Source: Astragalus membranaceus
Lineage: Eukaryota > Streptophyta > Magnoliopsida > Fabales > Fabaceae
Assembly (NCBI GenBank): GCA_039519185.1
Contig: CM076854.1
Span: forward strand, 17,457,192 to 17,521,191
Reading direction: 5' to 3'
DNA: 64,000 bases
In this document: positions 21,886-32,551 of the stretch, one piece after another
Layout of the letters: every line of letters starts with the position of its first letter
Numbering within the stretch: position 1 is the stretch's first letter
The notes under the pieces: model-generated
Told to the model about the DNA's origin: nothing
Databases searched by the model: none
Seen by the model: only the letters and a program-made list of their open reading frames with translations
Translations under genes and position numbers: made by a program

Positions 21886-21953
21886 GCTTGACGGGACATG
21901 GCCCGCTCCTACGTATCTCCCGGTGCGATGGAGAATTCAAAGCTACGTAGTTC
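21886..21953 (-). other. ACTACGT structured module in LTR C, copy 1
   Basis: CTACGT/ACGTAG frame, inner TCTCC/GGGAGA hairpin, downstream CGGG/CCCG hairpin around CCATGT. It retains the pairing that has decayed in copy 3 of element A. Confidence 0.55.
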
Positions 21954-22030
21954 TTGGTTCTTTTTGAAAAGTTTTTGTTTTTTTTTATCTTTTTTAGTGA
22001 GTTTTTGAAATAGGACGAGCGTTAGCAAAT

Positions 22031-22305
22031 GATTAAACTAGCAGAGGCTATGATGAATCACTTACTAAATACTCAAAAGAGAGAGTTGTACTGCTAGTCA
22101 AACGAACGAAGGTTCTGATGGACTATTGATAACAACTCGTTTTTTATTATCTTTTTTTGAAAGTGATTTTCGAAAGAGATTGATTTGTACAATGATCAAA
22201 CTAACAAAGGTTATGATGGATCATCGTTTATTATTTTTAGGAGAAAAGGACATTGTCACTAATAGCTAAACGAACAGAGGCTCTGATGAGCTACTAGCAA
22301 CAATG
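22031..22305 (-). other. Four covarying two-stem hairpins in U5 of LTR C
   Basis: Plus-strand positions of the cores are 22031-22059, 22095-22125, 22194-22222 and 22251-22305. Inner stems in RNA sense are TAGC/GCTA, GAAC/GTTC, TAAC/GTTA and GAGC/GTTC. Outer stems are GATT/AATC, TAGTC/GACTA, GATC/GATC and a 17-bp stem. They correspond in order to copies 6, 5, 4 and 3 of element A. Confidence 0.65.
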
Positions 22306-22380
22306 GGTTGGAAAATGATTTTTGTTTGTTTTATGAAAATGATTGGTTTAGGGGGGATGAAAAGAATTTTTATTTGTTGC

Positions 22381-22440
22381 GCTTGACGAGACGTGGCTCG
22401 CTCCTACGTATCCCAAACGGGAATCAAAGCGACGTAGTTC
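22381..22440 (-). other. ACTACGT structured module in LTR C, copy 2
   Basis: CTACGT/ACGTAG frame, inner TCCC/GGGA hairpin with loop GTTT, downstream CGAG/CTCG hairpin around CCACGT. Confidence 0.55.
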
Positions 22441-22901
22441 TAAAAAATGTTTTTGAAAGGGTTTAAAAGGGGCAAGCTGAATCACCCGAGACCATCTTCA
22501 CCACTTAGAACATGATGCACTAGGCATAAGTGGGAATCATATGGTTCGTCATCAGCGATGGACGATAATATACAAGAACGAGTAGATAAACGCTATAGCT
22601 AAGTTAAATCACATGGATCACAATAACTAAATATTAACAAATGAAAAGACTGAAATACCTCTGATGAAGACAGATATTACAGATCTGAAGAACGCAAATC
22701 CCGACTAACTCTTGCAGAAGATCGACTCTGACGGACCAACGGAACGAATAGAGCGAAAAAATAAAGCGTAGAAGAGTTTTTTCTAAAATGTGAGGGATCT
22801 CGCAAAAATGAGTTTTTTCTCTGATCTCGTGAAAAATGCGTGTGGAGAAATTCTTTTCAGATCTCGTGGAAATGTGTCTGTAATGGTGAAACTTAGCTTC
22901 C

Positions 22902-22909
22902 TATTTATA
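22902..22909 (-). promoter_or_regulatory. TATA box of LTR C
   Basis: TATAAATA on the minus strand, 53 bp downstream of the nearest AATCGATT core. Confidence 0.65.
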
Positions 22910-22958
22910 GGGTTTCAAAAACACAACCGTTTGATTTTTAACAATTAATGCATGACAT

Positions 22959-23601
22959 AATCGATTATGTCTTTCAATTGAAACATATGCTAATCGATTA
23001 TGTTGATGAAGATGGAAACTTTGGTGAGATGATAATCGATTATTGTTGTAAGACAAAACAGGTGCATAATCGATTATCAACCTTCCTTAAAAGGTGGTAA
23101 TCGATTATGTGCTTTAGTTGTTTGAAGCCCCTAATCGATTATGGTATATAAAAAAGGAAGGTAAGGATGGCTTGCTAATCGATTATTCTTTTTAGTTATT
23201 TGAAGCACATAATCGATTAGTTTGATAAGAAAGGAAACTTTGTTTGCTTGCTAATCGATTATGTATTTAGTTAAAATAGGATGCTAATCGATCATGTGCT
23301 TCAAAAGGGGAGGGAATAATCGATTATTTGCTTGATTTCATAGAGCAAATAATCGATTATTTGCTTGAATGAGATAAAAAGGTAATCGATTATTTGCTTT
23401 CCTGAAAATATGGGCATCCTAATAATCGATTATGTGCTTCAAAAGGGGAGGGAATAATCGATTATTTGCTTGTTTTCATAGAGCAAATAATCGATTATTG
23501 GCTTGAATGAAACAAGAAGGTAATCGATTATTTGCTTTCCTGAAAATATGGATACCTTCCTTATTCATCAAGAATATATTATATGCATGATAAAATCGAT
23601 T
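22959..23601 (-). promoter_or_regulatory. Phased AATCGATT array in LTR C
   Basis: Eighteen ATCGAT cores lie from 22962 to 23597. Steps are mostly 31-34 bp, some 40-44 bp, and one 72 bp. All are near multiples of 10.5 bp. Flanks here are mostly TAATCGATTA, not GAATCGATTC as in A and F. Two longer units (around 23289-23387 and 23427-23525) are near-identical tandem copies. Confidence 0.7.
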
Positions 23602-23870
23602 TTATTCTTTCAAAAAAATTATTTTCATGCATGAGGCTTATTGAAAAATATTTTCATGCAAAAATTATTTTTATAGACCCTTTGGTGAGAAAATACCAAA
23701 ATGCCCTTTTTGACCCTAAAAACCCTAATTTCCCAAAAAGTGCATTCTAGCCCTAAAAATGCTTTCAAAAACTTTGGAATGGTTTCTAGGACCCAAAATG
23801 CAATGCATAATTTATTTTTGTGTGGAAAATTAGGGTTTGGACCTAAGCCGGACAAAATTGGGGTATGACA

Positions 23871-24527
23871 ACTGGCACGATTCAGATCTCTGTAATCGAC
23901 GAACATTCTAACTTTTCCATCCTTTTTGGGCACTGGCACAATGTTAGCAACCCACTGTGGATACTTGGCTACGGCTAGGAAACCGGCGTCGAACTGTTTC
24001 TTCACTTCGTCTCTGATCTTTAAAGACATCTCAGGCTTCATCCTCCTTAGCTTCTGTTTAACCGGAGGGCACTCAGGCTTGACTGGCAGCTTGTGCTCCA
24101 CTATATCAGTATCTAACCCGGGCATATCTTCATACGACCATGCAAAGACATCAATGTAGTCACACAGGAGTTGAACCAACTTCTCATGCTCACTCTTTTT
24201 CATTGAAGTGCCAACCTTGACTTCTTTCTTTTCGCCCTCTATGCCTAAATTGATGATCTCAATAGTTTCACCATGTGGCTGAATAACCTTTTCTTCTTGC
24301 TCAACCATTCTCATCAATTCCGGAGGAGTTTCCCAGTCATCCTCGGCATCCTTCTTAGCTTGATTAACGGGGTAATCAAAATTAACATATGGACCGTTGG
24401 CATCATTATTTTCAGAGGTATTCATTTTAGATCTGCATTTGCGGGAATAGAAAAGCAATGAACAAGAAAAAATAGAGACACAAAATGAAGACGCAAAAAG
24501 GCTATTTTTATTCATTTGAGAATTCAA
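23871..24527 (-). pseudogene. pol: Reverse transcriptase N-terminus of element B, cut by element C
   Basis: From about 24425 the protein starts MNTSENNDANGPYVNFDYP. It continues through LVQLLCDYIDVFAWSYEDMP, VKQKLRRMKPEMSLKIRDEV and VPKKDGKVRMFVDYRDLNRA. These are the connection segment and first RT motifs (the FVDYRDLN block) of Ty3/gypsy RT. The frame then reads into the LTR of element C at 23870, so the YxDD core and all later domains are gone from this position. RT would copy element RNA into DNA. The codons upstream of 24425 in this frame are likely intron. Confidence 0.85.
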
Positions 24528-24632
24528 AACTACATTTTGTCGATAGATGATATCTAAAAGAAAACATGCATGCCCCTATGAAACTGTCTTAAGGCCTTGG
24601 GTAGAGCCAAAGGATCTGCATTACAAAGATCA
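24440..24632 (-). other. Putative gag-pro/pol intron of element B
   Basis: Between the stop after the protease frame (24633) and pol is a pyrimidine-rich stretch ending CCCGCAAATGCAG just before the pol start at about 24430, a good 3' splice site. Ogre elements are known to splice out an intron at this place. The donor cannot be fixed by eye. Confidence 0.5.
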
Positions 24633-25914
24633 TTACTTTGAAATGAAAACAACAGGGAAATCGACGATCTTCCAGTTGCCAATTTCTTCTCCTGCAACAC
24701 TGCGACGAACCAGGCCCCGACCCTCGCCTTCTTCAACTAACTCTTCCTCGATGACAGCTATCTGATTAGGGATCATCATGCCAGCACTCCTGAAATTCCG
24801 CTTGAGGTCATCTATGGGGACCATCATCAATCTGGGTTCTCTCCCCTGAAGCCTAGCCAATCTCTTCTCACGCTTTTCCTCAGCCATTCTTCTCTTATCA
24901 GCTGGAGTGGGCCCATAGCCTAACCCACGTCTGCCCTTGTATTCCTACAGATGTACGAGTGACAGAATTCCTTGCTCAGATCTTCCTAGCCCCTTCCCAA
25001 TCTGATAGCCACTCTTCAGCATGACTTTTGCTACCATAATATCAGCATTGGACAACCTGGGTGCAGGTAGTGGGGATTCTTCACCTACGAACACAACGTT
25101 CGCAATTTCTAAGGATTGAAAGGCGGATTCAAGGGATTCCTCTGCAGCTTCAATATAATGAGAGGGGACAAGCTTGCTGACTGTGAACTCTTCCTCCCCA
25201 AAGACAACTACAAGCTTATCGTCGACTATAAACTTGAGTTTTTGGTGAAGTGTTGAAGGGACAGCGCCTGCTGCATGGATCCAAGGTCTCCCCAAAAGGC
25301 AGCTGTATGAGGATTCAATATCCATAATCTGGAAAGTCACATAAACACCTCAGGCCCTATTTGCATTGGAAACTCCATTTCCCCTATGACTTCTTTCTTA
25401 GACTCATCAAAGGCCCTGACCAGGGTTGAGCTGGGTTTCATGTAGGAACAATCCACCTCTAACTTGTTCATCGTTGATCTGGGCATAACATTCAATGAGG
25501 ATCCATTGTCAATGAGAACCCTGGAGAGCGTATATTCATCGCACTTCACTAAGATATCCAACGCCTTATTGTTCCCCTTCCCCTCAGGGGTGAGCTCATC
25601 ATCAGTGAAAGTAATGTAATTAGATGCAACGATGTTCCCAACTATACCATCCAAGTGATTGACAGTAATATCTTGGGCGACATGGGCCTCATTCAGTACT
25701 TTAACCAAGGCGTCACGGTGGGCTTCTGAGTTTAGTAGTAGGGACATGATGGAAATTTTGGCCGGGGTGTGGTGTAGCTGATCCACCACTTTGTAGTCAC
25801 TCTGCCGCATTATCTTCAAGAATTCAGCAACCTCTGGGTCTGACACCTTCCTATTTATCATAGGCTCCGGCTCTACATTCTTTCCTTTTCGGATTCTCTC
25901 TTCTGTTGCCTTAG
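24633..25914 (-). pseudogene. pro: gag-pro C-terminal half of element B: aspartic protease and glycine-rich domain
   Basis: Aspartic protease of the retrotransposon, which cleaves the polyprotein. The frame from 25914 contains RKVSDPEVAEFLKIMRQSDY and the active-site block VLIDNGSSLNVMP, with D-N-G instead of D-T-G as usual in Tat/Ogre. It ends at 25337. A frameshift moves to 25340-24945 (LLGRPWIHAAGAVPSTLHQK, then GYQIGKGLGRSEQGI). After a stop it continues over 24930-24633 (EYKGRRGLGYGPTPADKRR, DQIAVIEEE). The glycine pattern in GKGLG/GLGY resembles a G-patch. One frameshift and one stop disable it. Its upstream part lies across solo LTR S3. Confidence 0.8.
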
Positions 25915-26264
25915 AAGGATGATAAGTCTATTTTTAGAGTCTTTTTAATAGTTATTTTCATTAAGTTTTTTTAGGTATTTTAATTATATTTTATATCTTT
26001 GAGCTATTTTACTACAAATGTTAGCTTTTTATTTTCAGGTTTTATTTTGGAGCAAAAGAGAAAATATGAGCTAAAATGAAGGAAAAAAGGAAATATTTGA
26101 GGAGGAGCAATTTTTAAGGCACTAGACACCCTCATGGGCGCCAAGGGCCCCAAAAACCCAAAACTGGCCAAGGGCGCCAAGCAGCAAAACTGGCCAAGGG
26201 CGCCAAGCAGCAAAACTGGCGGAGCACAGGGCGCCAAGCAGCAAAAACTGGCGCAGAGCCTGTG

Positions 26265-26614
26265 CACGACCCTGGCACATAGGCGCACGACCCTAGTGCA
26301 AAACTGGCGCACGACGCTGGCACATAGGCGCACGACCCTGGTGAAAAACTGGCGCAGAGCCTGCGCACGACCCGTGCTATACCACGCACGACCCGTGCGT
26401 GTTTTCAACTGAAAATGGCCCATTTTGGCAGAACAAGGCGCACGACCCTGGCACATAGGCGCACGACCCATGCTTGCCAGCAACGCAGAACAGCTGTTTC
26501 CAGCACAAGGCGCACGACCCTGGCACATAGGAGCACGACCCTGGTGCAAAACTGGCGCAGAGCAGCCAAAATTGACTGGCCAGGGCGCACGACCCAGGCA
26601 CATGGGCGCACGAC
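26265..26614 (+). promoter_or_regulatory. Paired CACGAC array in S3
   Basis: CACGAC starts at 26265, 26286, 26310, 26331, 26366, 26387, 26441, 26462, 26513, 26534, 26588 and 26609. All six pairs have exactly 21 bp between starts. The last four pairs repeat every 72-75 bp. CTGGCACATAGG often fills the space inside a pair. The array ends about 130 bp before the TATA box. Open frames on both strands here are by-products of the repeats. Confidence 0.65.
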
Positions 26615-26741
26615 CCTGGCACCAGACAAGTCAATTTTGGCTGCACCCACTTGCTGATGGCTTTCCTTGCCAACTTGATTTGCCACTTTTTTTTGGACCA
26701 TTTTGCCCCTCCACTCAAGTGCCTTGGCCCTCATATTTTCC

Positions 26742-26749
26742 TATAAATA
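26742..26749 (+). promoter_or_regulatory. TATA box of S3
   Basis: TATAAATA in TCCTATAAATAGAGGC, downstream of the CACGAC array. Confidence 0.65.
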
Positions 26750-26839
26750 GAGGCTTGATCCTCACTTGTAACTAAGCTTAAATTTTGTGAGAAAAATCCA
26801 TGGCAAGGTTTCCTCTAAGATTCATGACTTCACTTTAAT

Positions 26840-27190
26840 TTCTCGCTTTTTACTTTCTCGCTTTTTACTTTCTCGCTTTTTACTTTCTCGCCCTTTTATT
26901 TTCCAAGTCATTTACTTTCCTTGCTATTTACTTTCTTGCCCTTTTACTTTCTCGCTCTTTTACTTTCACGCTCTTTTATTTTCTTGCTCTTTTATTTTCT
27001 CGCTATTTACTTTCTCGCCCTTTTACTTTCCAAGTCATTTACTTTCCTTGCTATTTACTTTCTTGCCCTTTTATTTTCCAAGTCATTTATTTTCCTTGCT
27101 ATTTACTTTCTTGCCCTTTTATTTTCCAAGTCATTTACTTTCCTTGCTATTTACTTTCTTGCACTTTTATTTTCTTGTCATTTACAATTC
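26840..27190 (+). repeat. Pyrimidine-rich tandem repeat in S3
   Basis: Short units of TTTACTTTCTCGC type, then units of 47-49 bp containing CCAAGTCATTTACTTTCC (the CCAAGTCA block at 27030, 27079 and 27126; an earlier one near 26903). It lies just downstream of the TATA box, so probably in the leader. The 151-codon frame rich in FLLSRF is a repeat artefact. Confidence 0.7.
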
Positions 27191-27889
27191 CGCTATTTAT
27201 GATTTTGCAATTTACCGCTTTCTTTTATTTCTCGCTATTTAATTTCATGTCTTTTTTCTTCTTCTTCTTCTCTCATATTTTATATGAGTGAGTAGATACA
27301 AAGTCTTGGGTTATTGGGAGTAATCCAATGATAGGTCCCTAATAATTCCCAAGACTATTCTCCACTCCAAATTGTTTTATATTTCAATCTAATTTTATTG
27401 TCCTTCAAATCTTATTTTAAACATCAAACGAAGAACCGAAAGGTGAAGTATTGATGTTGGATCTATGAAATTAGACAAGGGAATCAACACATGAGAATAG
27501 TTTTGAAACTCTTGAGACATTATAAAGGTGTTATGCTTAATGGGTTTTGGTGACAATCAACCATGAGAATAGGCTTGATTGTTAGTTCAAAACACGCTCT
27601 TGTACTCCGAAAGGAGACATTAGTTATATTCGCTGCCTTGTCTTTGAAATATATTACTCTTATAATTTGTTGAATAGTCTAAAGAAATTATTTTGGTTCC
27701 TCATTGTTGTGATAAAACTATAAACCTGAGATTGTTTGTTTTTATTTCTAAATTTTACAACTCCTAAAAACCATTCCTTCTAGCTAATCAACTTTGGAAA
27801 ATTAAATTTGTAATCACCTAGGCTCTCCCTGTGGATCGATAACTCTTTTATTACGCGATAAGACCGTGCACTTGCGGCCTATCAAAGGA

Positions 27890-30072
27890 CCCTCTTCCTG
27901 AGCTTGGGGAACATACACACGCTCACTTCTAGTTATCCCACTACTTCCTGCAATATTGGCGATGTCAAGAGCAGCTTGAGATCTCGGAGCTGGAATTGGC
28001 ACACCGTAGCTCCATGGGACATCAGTGTTCTTCTGACTAGGAGCTGGAACTGGGATCACAATAGTCTTTGGTCTTGCCACAGCCGAATTCCGACTGTATG
28101 GCACCTCGATAGGTCTCTGCACATCTCTGCCCCCTTCTGATTGGAGGGTCAGAACATCCTCCTCTCTCCCCTATATACCCACCTGGATGATGTGGCGCTC
28201 CATCAGATCCTGTAACACCACCTCAAATGCTTCACATGCTCCTACACAGCTGACATTAGTACAAACTCCTTTCGGAACACAACCCATCCTAATAATCCCG
28301 CATTTGCACAATTCTGCATGAATGATTTCTAGGGGAGTCTGAATATCTTCTACTGATCTGATTAGGGACTGCTCTTTCATATCCATGATTGCATTAGTGG
28401 CATGCTTCCCATGGCCAGGAAGTGGGTTAGTCGTGATATTTGGATCCTCCTGCTTGAAAGTTATGCCTTTTTTGTCTATCAAGTCCTGCACCACTATCTT
28501 GAAGGCTTTGCAATCCTCCACAACATGCCCAACTGCCCCTTCGTGGAAAGCACAGGTACTATTGGGGTTGTATCCTCTGAAGTATGGTGGTTGAACAGGT
28601 TTCATGGGTCTTGTATTGATGAGCTTATTGGTGATGAGGTAGTTGAATAGGTCTGTGTATGACATGGGAATTGGGTCAAAGGTTGTTCTATTTTGATAGG
28701 TCCTTTGGTGGTTGCTTTGGTTGTTGTTTTGGAATGGATGGGCTATTTGTGTGGGAGTGGGGACTGGGATGTTGGGTGGCTGGTATGGTGGGCTGATAGT
28801 GATGGTATCGGTTTCCCCCTCTTTCTTTTTGGGAAAGCCGGAGAATGGCTTCTTTTGGGAACTTGTGTTACTTGTGGACCCCTGTGCAATCTTTCCACTT
28901 CTCAATCCGTTCTCCAATCTCTCTCCCACAATCACCACATCTGAAAAATTGGATGATGCACTGCTGATCAGACGATCATAATATAGCGGTGGTAGGGTTT
29001 CCATGAACATAGAAACCAATTCTTTGTCTAAAAGAGGAGGTGTGACTTGTGCGGCCAAAGCCCTCCATCGCTGGGCGTACTCCTTGAATGATTCATTTTC
29101 CTTCTTGCTCATATTCTGCAGCTGTGTTCGGTCTGGCGCCATGTCCGTATTGTATTGATATTGCTTGAGGAATGCATCTGCTAAATCCTTCCAGCAGCGG
29201 ACTTGGGATGGCTCTAACTTCATGTACCAATTAAGGGATGCCCCGGCAAGGCTATCTTGGAAGCAATGGATTAGCAATTTGTCATCACGGGAGTAGGTAG
29301 ACATCTTCCTACAATACATCGTCAAGTGACTCTTTGGGCAGGTCGCACCTCTGTACTTGTCAAAATCGGGGACCTTGAATTTTGGCGGCAACACCACATC
29401 AGGAATAAGGCATAGGTCTCTGGCCTCCCTAGCCCTGGAGCCAAAGCCTTCAATCATTCTTAGTCTTTCTTCTAACATCTGGAACTACTCTTTGGTCTGT
29501 TGGTGCTCAGCGGAATAGACTTGAGGGGAATGACTTACACCATAAGGAGGTGGAGGCATTGAGTGCTGAACCTGAGGGTAAACGGAGTTTCCGGATACGA
29601 AGCCTTGAGTTTGTGGAAAGGCAGCTGGCTGTGGACTGAGGTTCTGAGGAGTACTCTGAGGTATAACAATTGGATGCGGGATCTGAACCTGGGGTTCACC
29701 AGTCATTCCTTCTGACCCGACAGACGTTGGTTGTACGTTCACATCTATTGCCACGGGACCAGCTCCTGGGTTAGCCCCTTGATTTGGAGGAATATAACCC
29801 AAAGGAAGGCCATAAGGAGGCCACTGAGCAGCTTGAAAGTCATTTCCATTCTTCAAGGACAACAGGAGTCTCATCATCTCGCTCATCTGTGCCTTCATGG
29901 CATTCATTTCATTTCTCAACTCAGGATCACCTTGACTGGAGCTACCAGGAGCAGAATGGTTCCGATTCTGTACCTCGGGGCCTTGGCCTGTTCCATTTCC
30001 ATTCTCTGAGCCTGAAGCTGGAGGATTCTGATTCTCTGGTTGAGGTTGATCGGGGTCACTTAAGATAGCCAT
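27890..30072 (-). pseudogene. gag: gag of Ogre element B, two in-frame stops
   Basis: Nucleocapsid/capsid polyprotein. ATG at 30072 opens MAILSDPDQPQPENQNPP, an acidic proline/glutamine-rich N-terminus with an MMRLLLSLKNG helix. A single TAG at 29487-29485 interrupts the frame, which then continues unchanged. The capsid core follows: LPPKFKVPDFDKYRG, DKLLIHCFQDSLAGASLNWY, FLKQYQYNTDMAPDRTQLQN, SFKEYAQRWRALAAQV. A zinc-knuckle-like CAFHEGAVGHVVEDCKAFK lies near 28530. A second in-frame TAG lies at 28173-28171, and the frame runs on to 27890, where S3 is inserted. Except for the stops it is nearly intact. Confidence 0.85.
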
Positions 30073-30476
30073 TCCTCTGGCCTGTGAACGTGTCCAATAC
30101 GGATGTGGTCACACCAGCTTGCCTTATCTTCTGTTTGAGTTGAAAACATTTTTATGAGCAAAGGAGCAAATTAATGAATGCAATGTAATGCACATGATTT
30201 TTTTATGTTATTTGTTGTTTATTGCCGGGAATCACAGTGCAACTTGCTCTTGTCGTAGGTGTATATTCAAATATTTTCAAAAACATAACGCGGTTGGGAT
30301 CAACAAGTGAGATAAACGTACTTCATTCAAGCATCATATCTTTAATCATTCCAAGAACAAGATACAATATCCTTAAATGTGCAATACAACGCTTTGAAAA
30401 GAAAAACACAACATTCTTTAGGAAAAGAAAAATTACAATTTCCTGGAGAACATTCTACAAAAGGGGAAATTTAAAT
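30073..30476 (-). other. Spacer between ORF1 and gag of element B
   Basis: Non-coding. It contains GATTCCCGGCA near 30220-30235, shared with the leader of A just before gag. The plus-strand frame 30222-30773 is a shadow of ORF1. Confidence 0.55.
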
Positions 30477-32551
30477 CTAAAAACCTATTGCCTTCATCTT
30501 CTCTTGGTTCTTCTTCTTTTTGCTAGCTGCAGCAGCTTCTCTTGCCCTTTCCATGAGTTCCTCAGTCAGAGACCTGCAGTACTCCACGAATTCATATACT
30601 CGCTCCGGAGTGTTGTAAGGAAGCATCTCAGCTTCTGCCTTTCTCAACCTCTTGGGAACATCCCTCACCGCCTGGTTAGCCAACCATGCCAATTTGGAGA
30701 ACTTGTTCTTCCACTGTTGAATTTCTGCCCTCATCTCAACTATGATCTCTTGGTTTTCAATCCTACCCATTAGCTCGAGAAGACGGTATTCCCAGTACTG
30801 ACTCTCCTCTCTTACCTGTCGGTAAGCATCACTGATGTGCCTCAGATTCCTTCTTAGCTCATCTGAATTCTCTTGCTCCATCCTTAAAGCCTGCTGATAT
30901 TCTCTAAGGATGTTCTCAATTGCACCTCTATCTTGTCTGATGCACCTTATTTGACTTTCAAGCTCAAACGCCACAGACTGAGACTCTTTCTTGCATTTCT
31001 CTAGTGATTTCTTTGCAGCTCTCTCACTTTGCACGGACTCCTTGAACAGCTTCCTCCATTCGTTTGCTCTAACCATGGCCTCACCCACCTTGGCATTCGA
31101 TCTTTTCAACTCATCTTTGGCATCTTTCAGATATTTCTTCAAATCTTGATTACTTTCCTCTTCTTTCTTAATTTCTTGCTGCTTTCTTTGAGAGCTTCGG
31201 CCTTGCGCTCATTCTCGCTCTCTAACTTTCTCTTCTCAGAAATTACTTTCCCCAACTTATCTTGCAAGGCTTTCTTTTCTTCCTCTACCTTGAACAAGGC
31301 AGACTTGACCTCACTTAGTTCTTTGAGACTTGGAACGTGAAGCTCTGGGACTTCTTTCCCAACTGACGATGAATTCTGACGAGGCGGACAAACATCTTGA
31401 ATTCTTTGGTGGAGCCATTGATAGAAAGTAACATCACCTGTTTTCTTTGTGATCTCCTCTTTATCCTTGTAAACTACACCCTCCCAAGCCTTTGAAATTT
31501 TCTGAAGCAAGCCTTGGTTCTTTGGATCTTCTTTATCGAGAAAGATTGGGGCCAACATGTCTTTAATTGGTGCATTCTTCATAGGATACCCAAGCTGTCT
31601 GATGGTGAGAGAAGGATTGTAATTGATGCAGCCTTGGGTTCCCATTAAGGGTACATTCTGGAAATTGCCGCACTGGAACAGTATTGAAGGCCTATCTTTC
31701 CAACACGGATGATTGAACCAACAGACTTTGAGAGCACTGAGATTCTCTAAAGTGTGCACCCATTCTCGTGCACTTCTGGCTTCTACATCACAACACAGGG
31801 CATATTCTACTAAGTCCGCAGCTTTCGCCTTATGAGTGACAACAAGGTTGAGGAACCAGGTGTAGAGAACATGGAAAGAGCAAGCAACCTTCTTCTTTCC
31901 TAACACACGGTGATGAGTGAAGGAATAGTAGGTATCTGCAAGAATTGTTGGTACAGGGTTAATCGGATTTTCTTTACTTACGAATGCTAGAAAAAGCCCA
32001 ATAGCGGTCTCATCAATGAACTTCTCGACCTGAGGGAAAAGGACGATCCCGAAAATAGTTAGGGCTAACAGTTGCTTGAAAGGACCCCACTTCTTATTCT
32101 GGGCATAAAACTTCAATAAACCTTCGAAATAACTTAGCGGGAAACCCCTGATACAGTTCTTCTTTTCCTTATGAAGCTCTAATTCCTTCACACTGACTTG
32201 CAACAACAAAGAGAGTCTCTGGTCTGAATACCGATGTTTCTGATATTGGTAAGGTGCTAACTCTGACTTTGAGAACCCCAGAATCTGTTCATACTCCTCG
32301 AGAGTTGGTGATAACTGAAAGTCTTTGAAGAGGAAGCATCGAATGTCCGGATCATAGAATCGGCTCAGGGCCATAATAGCACTCTCTTCGACATCTAATT
32401 GTAACAATCTGAGAAGGTTACCATAAGCCTTCCCGAATAGATCCCTCTCTTCTGACTCCATCAAGGAAACAAACTCTTTCAAACCCTCTACATCTATTCT
32501 CCTGACAACCGGGAACCTTGAATTAAGTACAATCTCGCTTCTTGATCCCAT
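30477..32551 (-). pseudogene. Ogre ORF1 (plant-mobile-domain-like), one frameshift
   Basis: A separate reading frame before gag, the hallmark of Ogre elements; its function is unknown. ATG at 32551 opens MGSRSEIVLNSRFPVVRRID. The N-terminal about 380 residues (FLFKDFQLSPTLEEYEQILG, FYAQNKKWGPFKQLLALTIF, VVTHKAKAADLVEYALCC) resemble the plant mobile domain as I know it. From about residue 395 the protein becomes a charged coiled coil. Frame one stops at 31139. A second frame continues the coiled coil to 30477 (VGEAMVRANEWRKLFKES, ending EKMKAIGF). A one-base change near 31180-31190 separates them; together they span about 690 codons. It is otherwise free of stops, so decay is recent. Confidence 0.75.

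Larger units (their letters stand above)
16957..23870 (-). mobile_element. Tat/Ogre-type element C, internally deleted
   Basis: Minus strand: 5' LTR 21522-23870, primer site, leader, gag with internal deletion, short pol start, unidentified stretch, integrase C-terminus, then the gap. It lacks protease, reverse transcriptase, RNase H and most of integrase. It is inserted in the RT of element B, right after the codons for DLNRA. The five target bases next to the LTR are ACTGG (23871-23875). The 3' LTR and the second target copy are not seen and would lie beyond the gap. Confidence 0.8.
21522..23870 (-). repeat. 5' LTR of element C (2349 bp)
   Basis: It starts TGTCATACCCCAATTTTGTC at 23870 and ends GGGGTGCAACA at 21522. 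It holds an AATCGATT array (22959-23601), a TATA box (22902-22909), four two-stem hairpins (22031-22305) and two ACTACGT modules (21886-21953 and 22381-22440). Confidence 0.85.
25920..27884. mobile_element. Solo LTR S3 (1965 bp) in element B
   Basis: It starts TGATAAGTC and ends GGCCTATCA, flanked by the perfect duplication AAGGA (25915-25919 and 27885-27889). On both sides the gag-pro of B resumes. Its TATA box (26742-26749), array and leader read on the plus strand. It holds no internal region or protein. Its family cannot be set from an LTR alone. Confidence 0.85.

Noticed and set aside
22959..23601. Regular short palindromes with similar-size spacers, resembling a CRISPR array
   Set aside because: The repeat is only 8-10 bp, it lies inside a plant LTR next to a TATA box, and no cas genes exist. 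It is an LTR motif array.
26004..26775. Several overlapping frames of 80-200 codons on both strands
   Set aside because: They arise from the GC-rich CACGAC repeats. All frames stay open because of repeat composition, and none shows a domain.
26787..27242. 151-codon frame rich in FLLSRF, like a membrane protein
   Set aside because: It is a pyrimidine-rich tandem repeat in an LTR; the hydrophobic protein is a by-product.
30222..30773. 183-codon plus-strand frame
   Set aside because: Antisense shadow of the ORF1 coiled coil of element B and of the spacer before gag.
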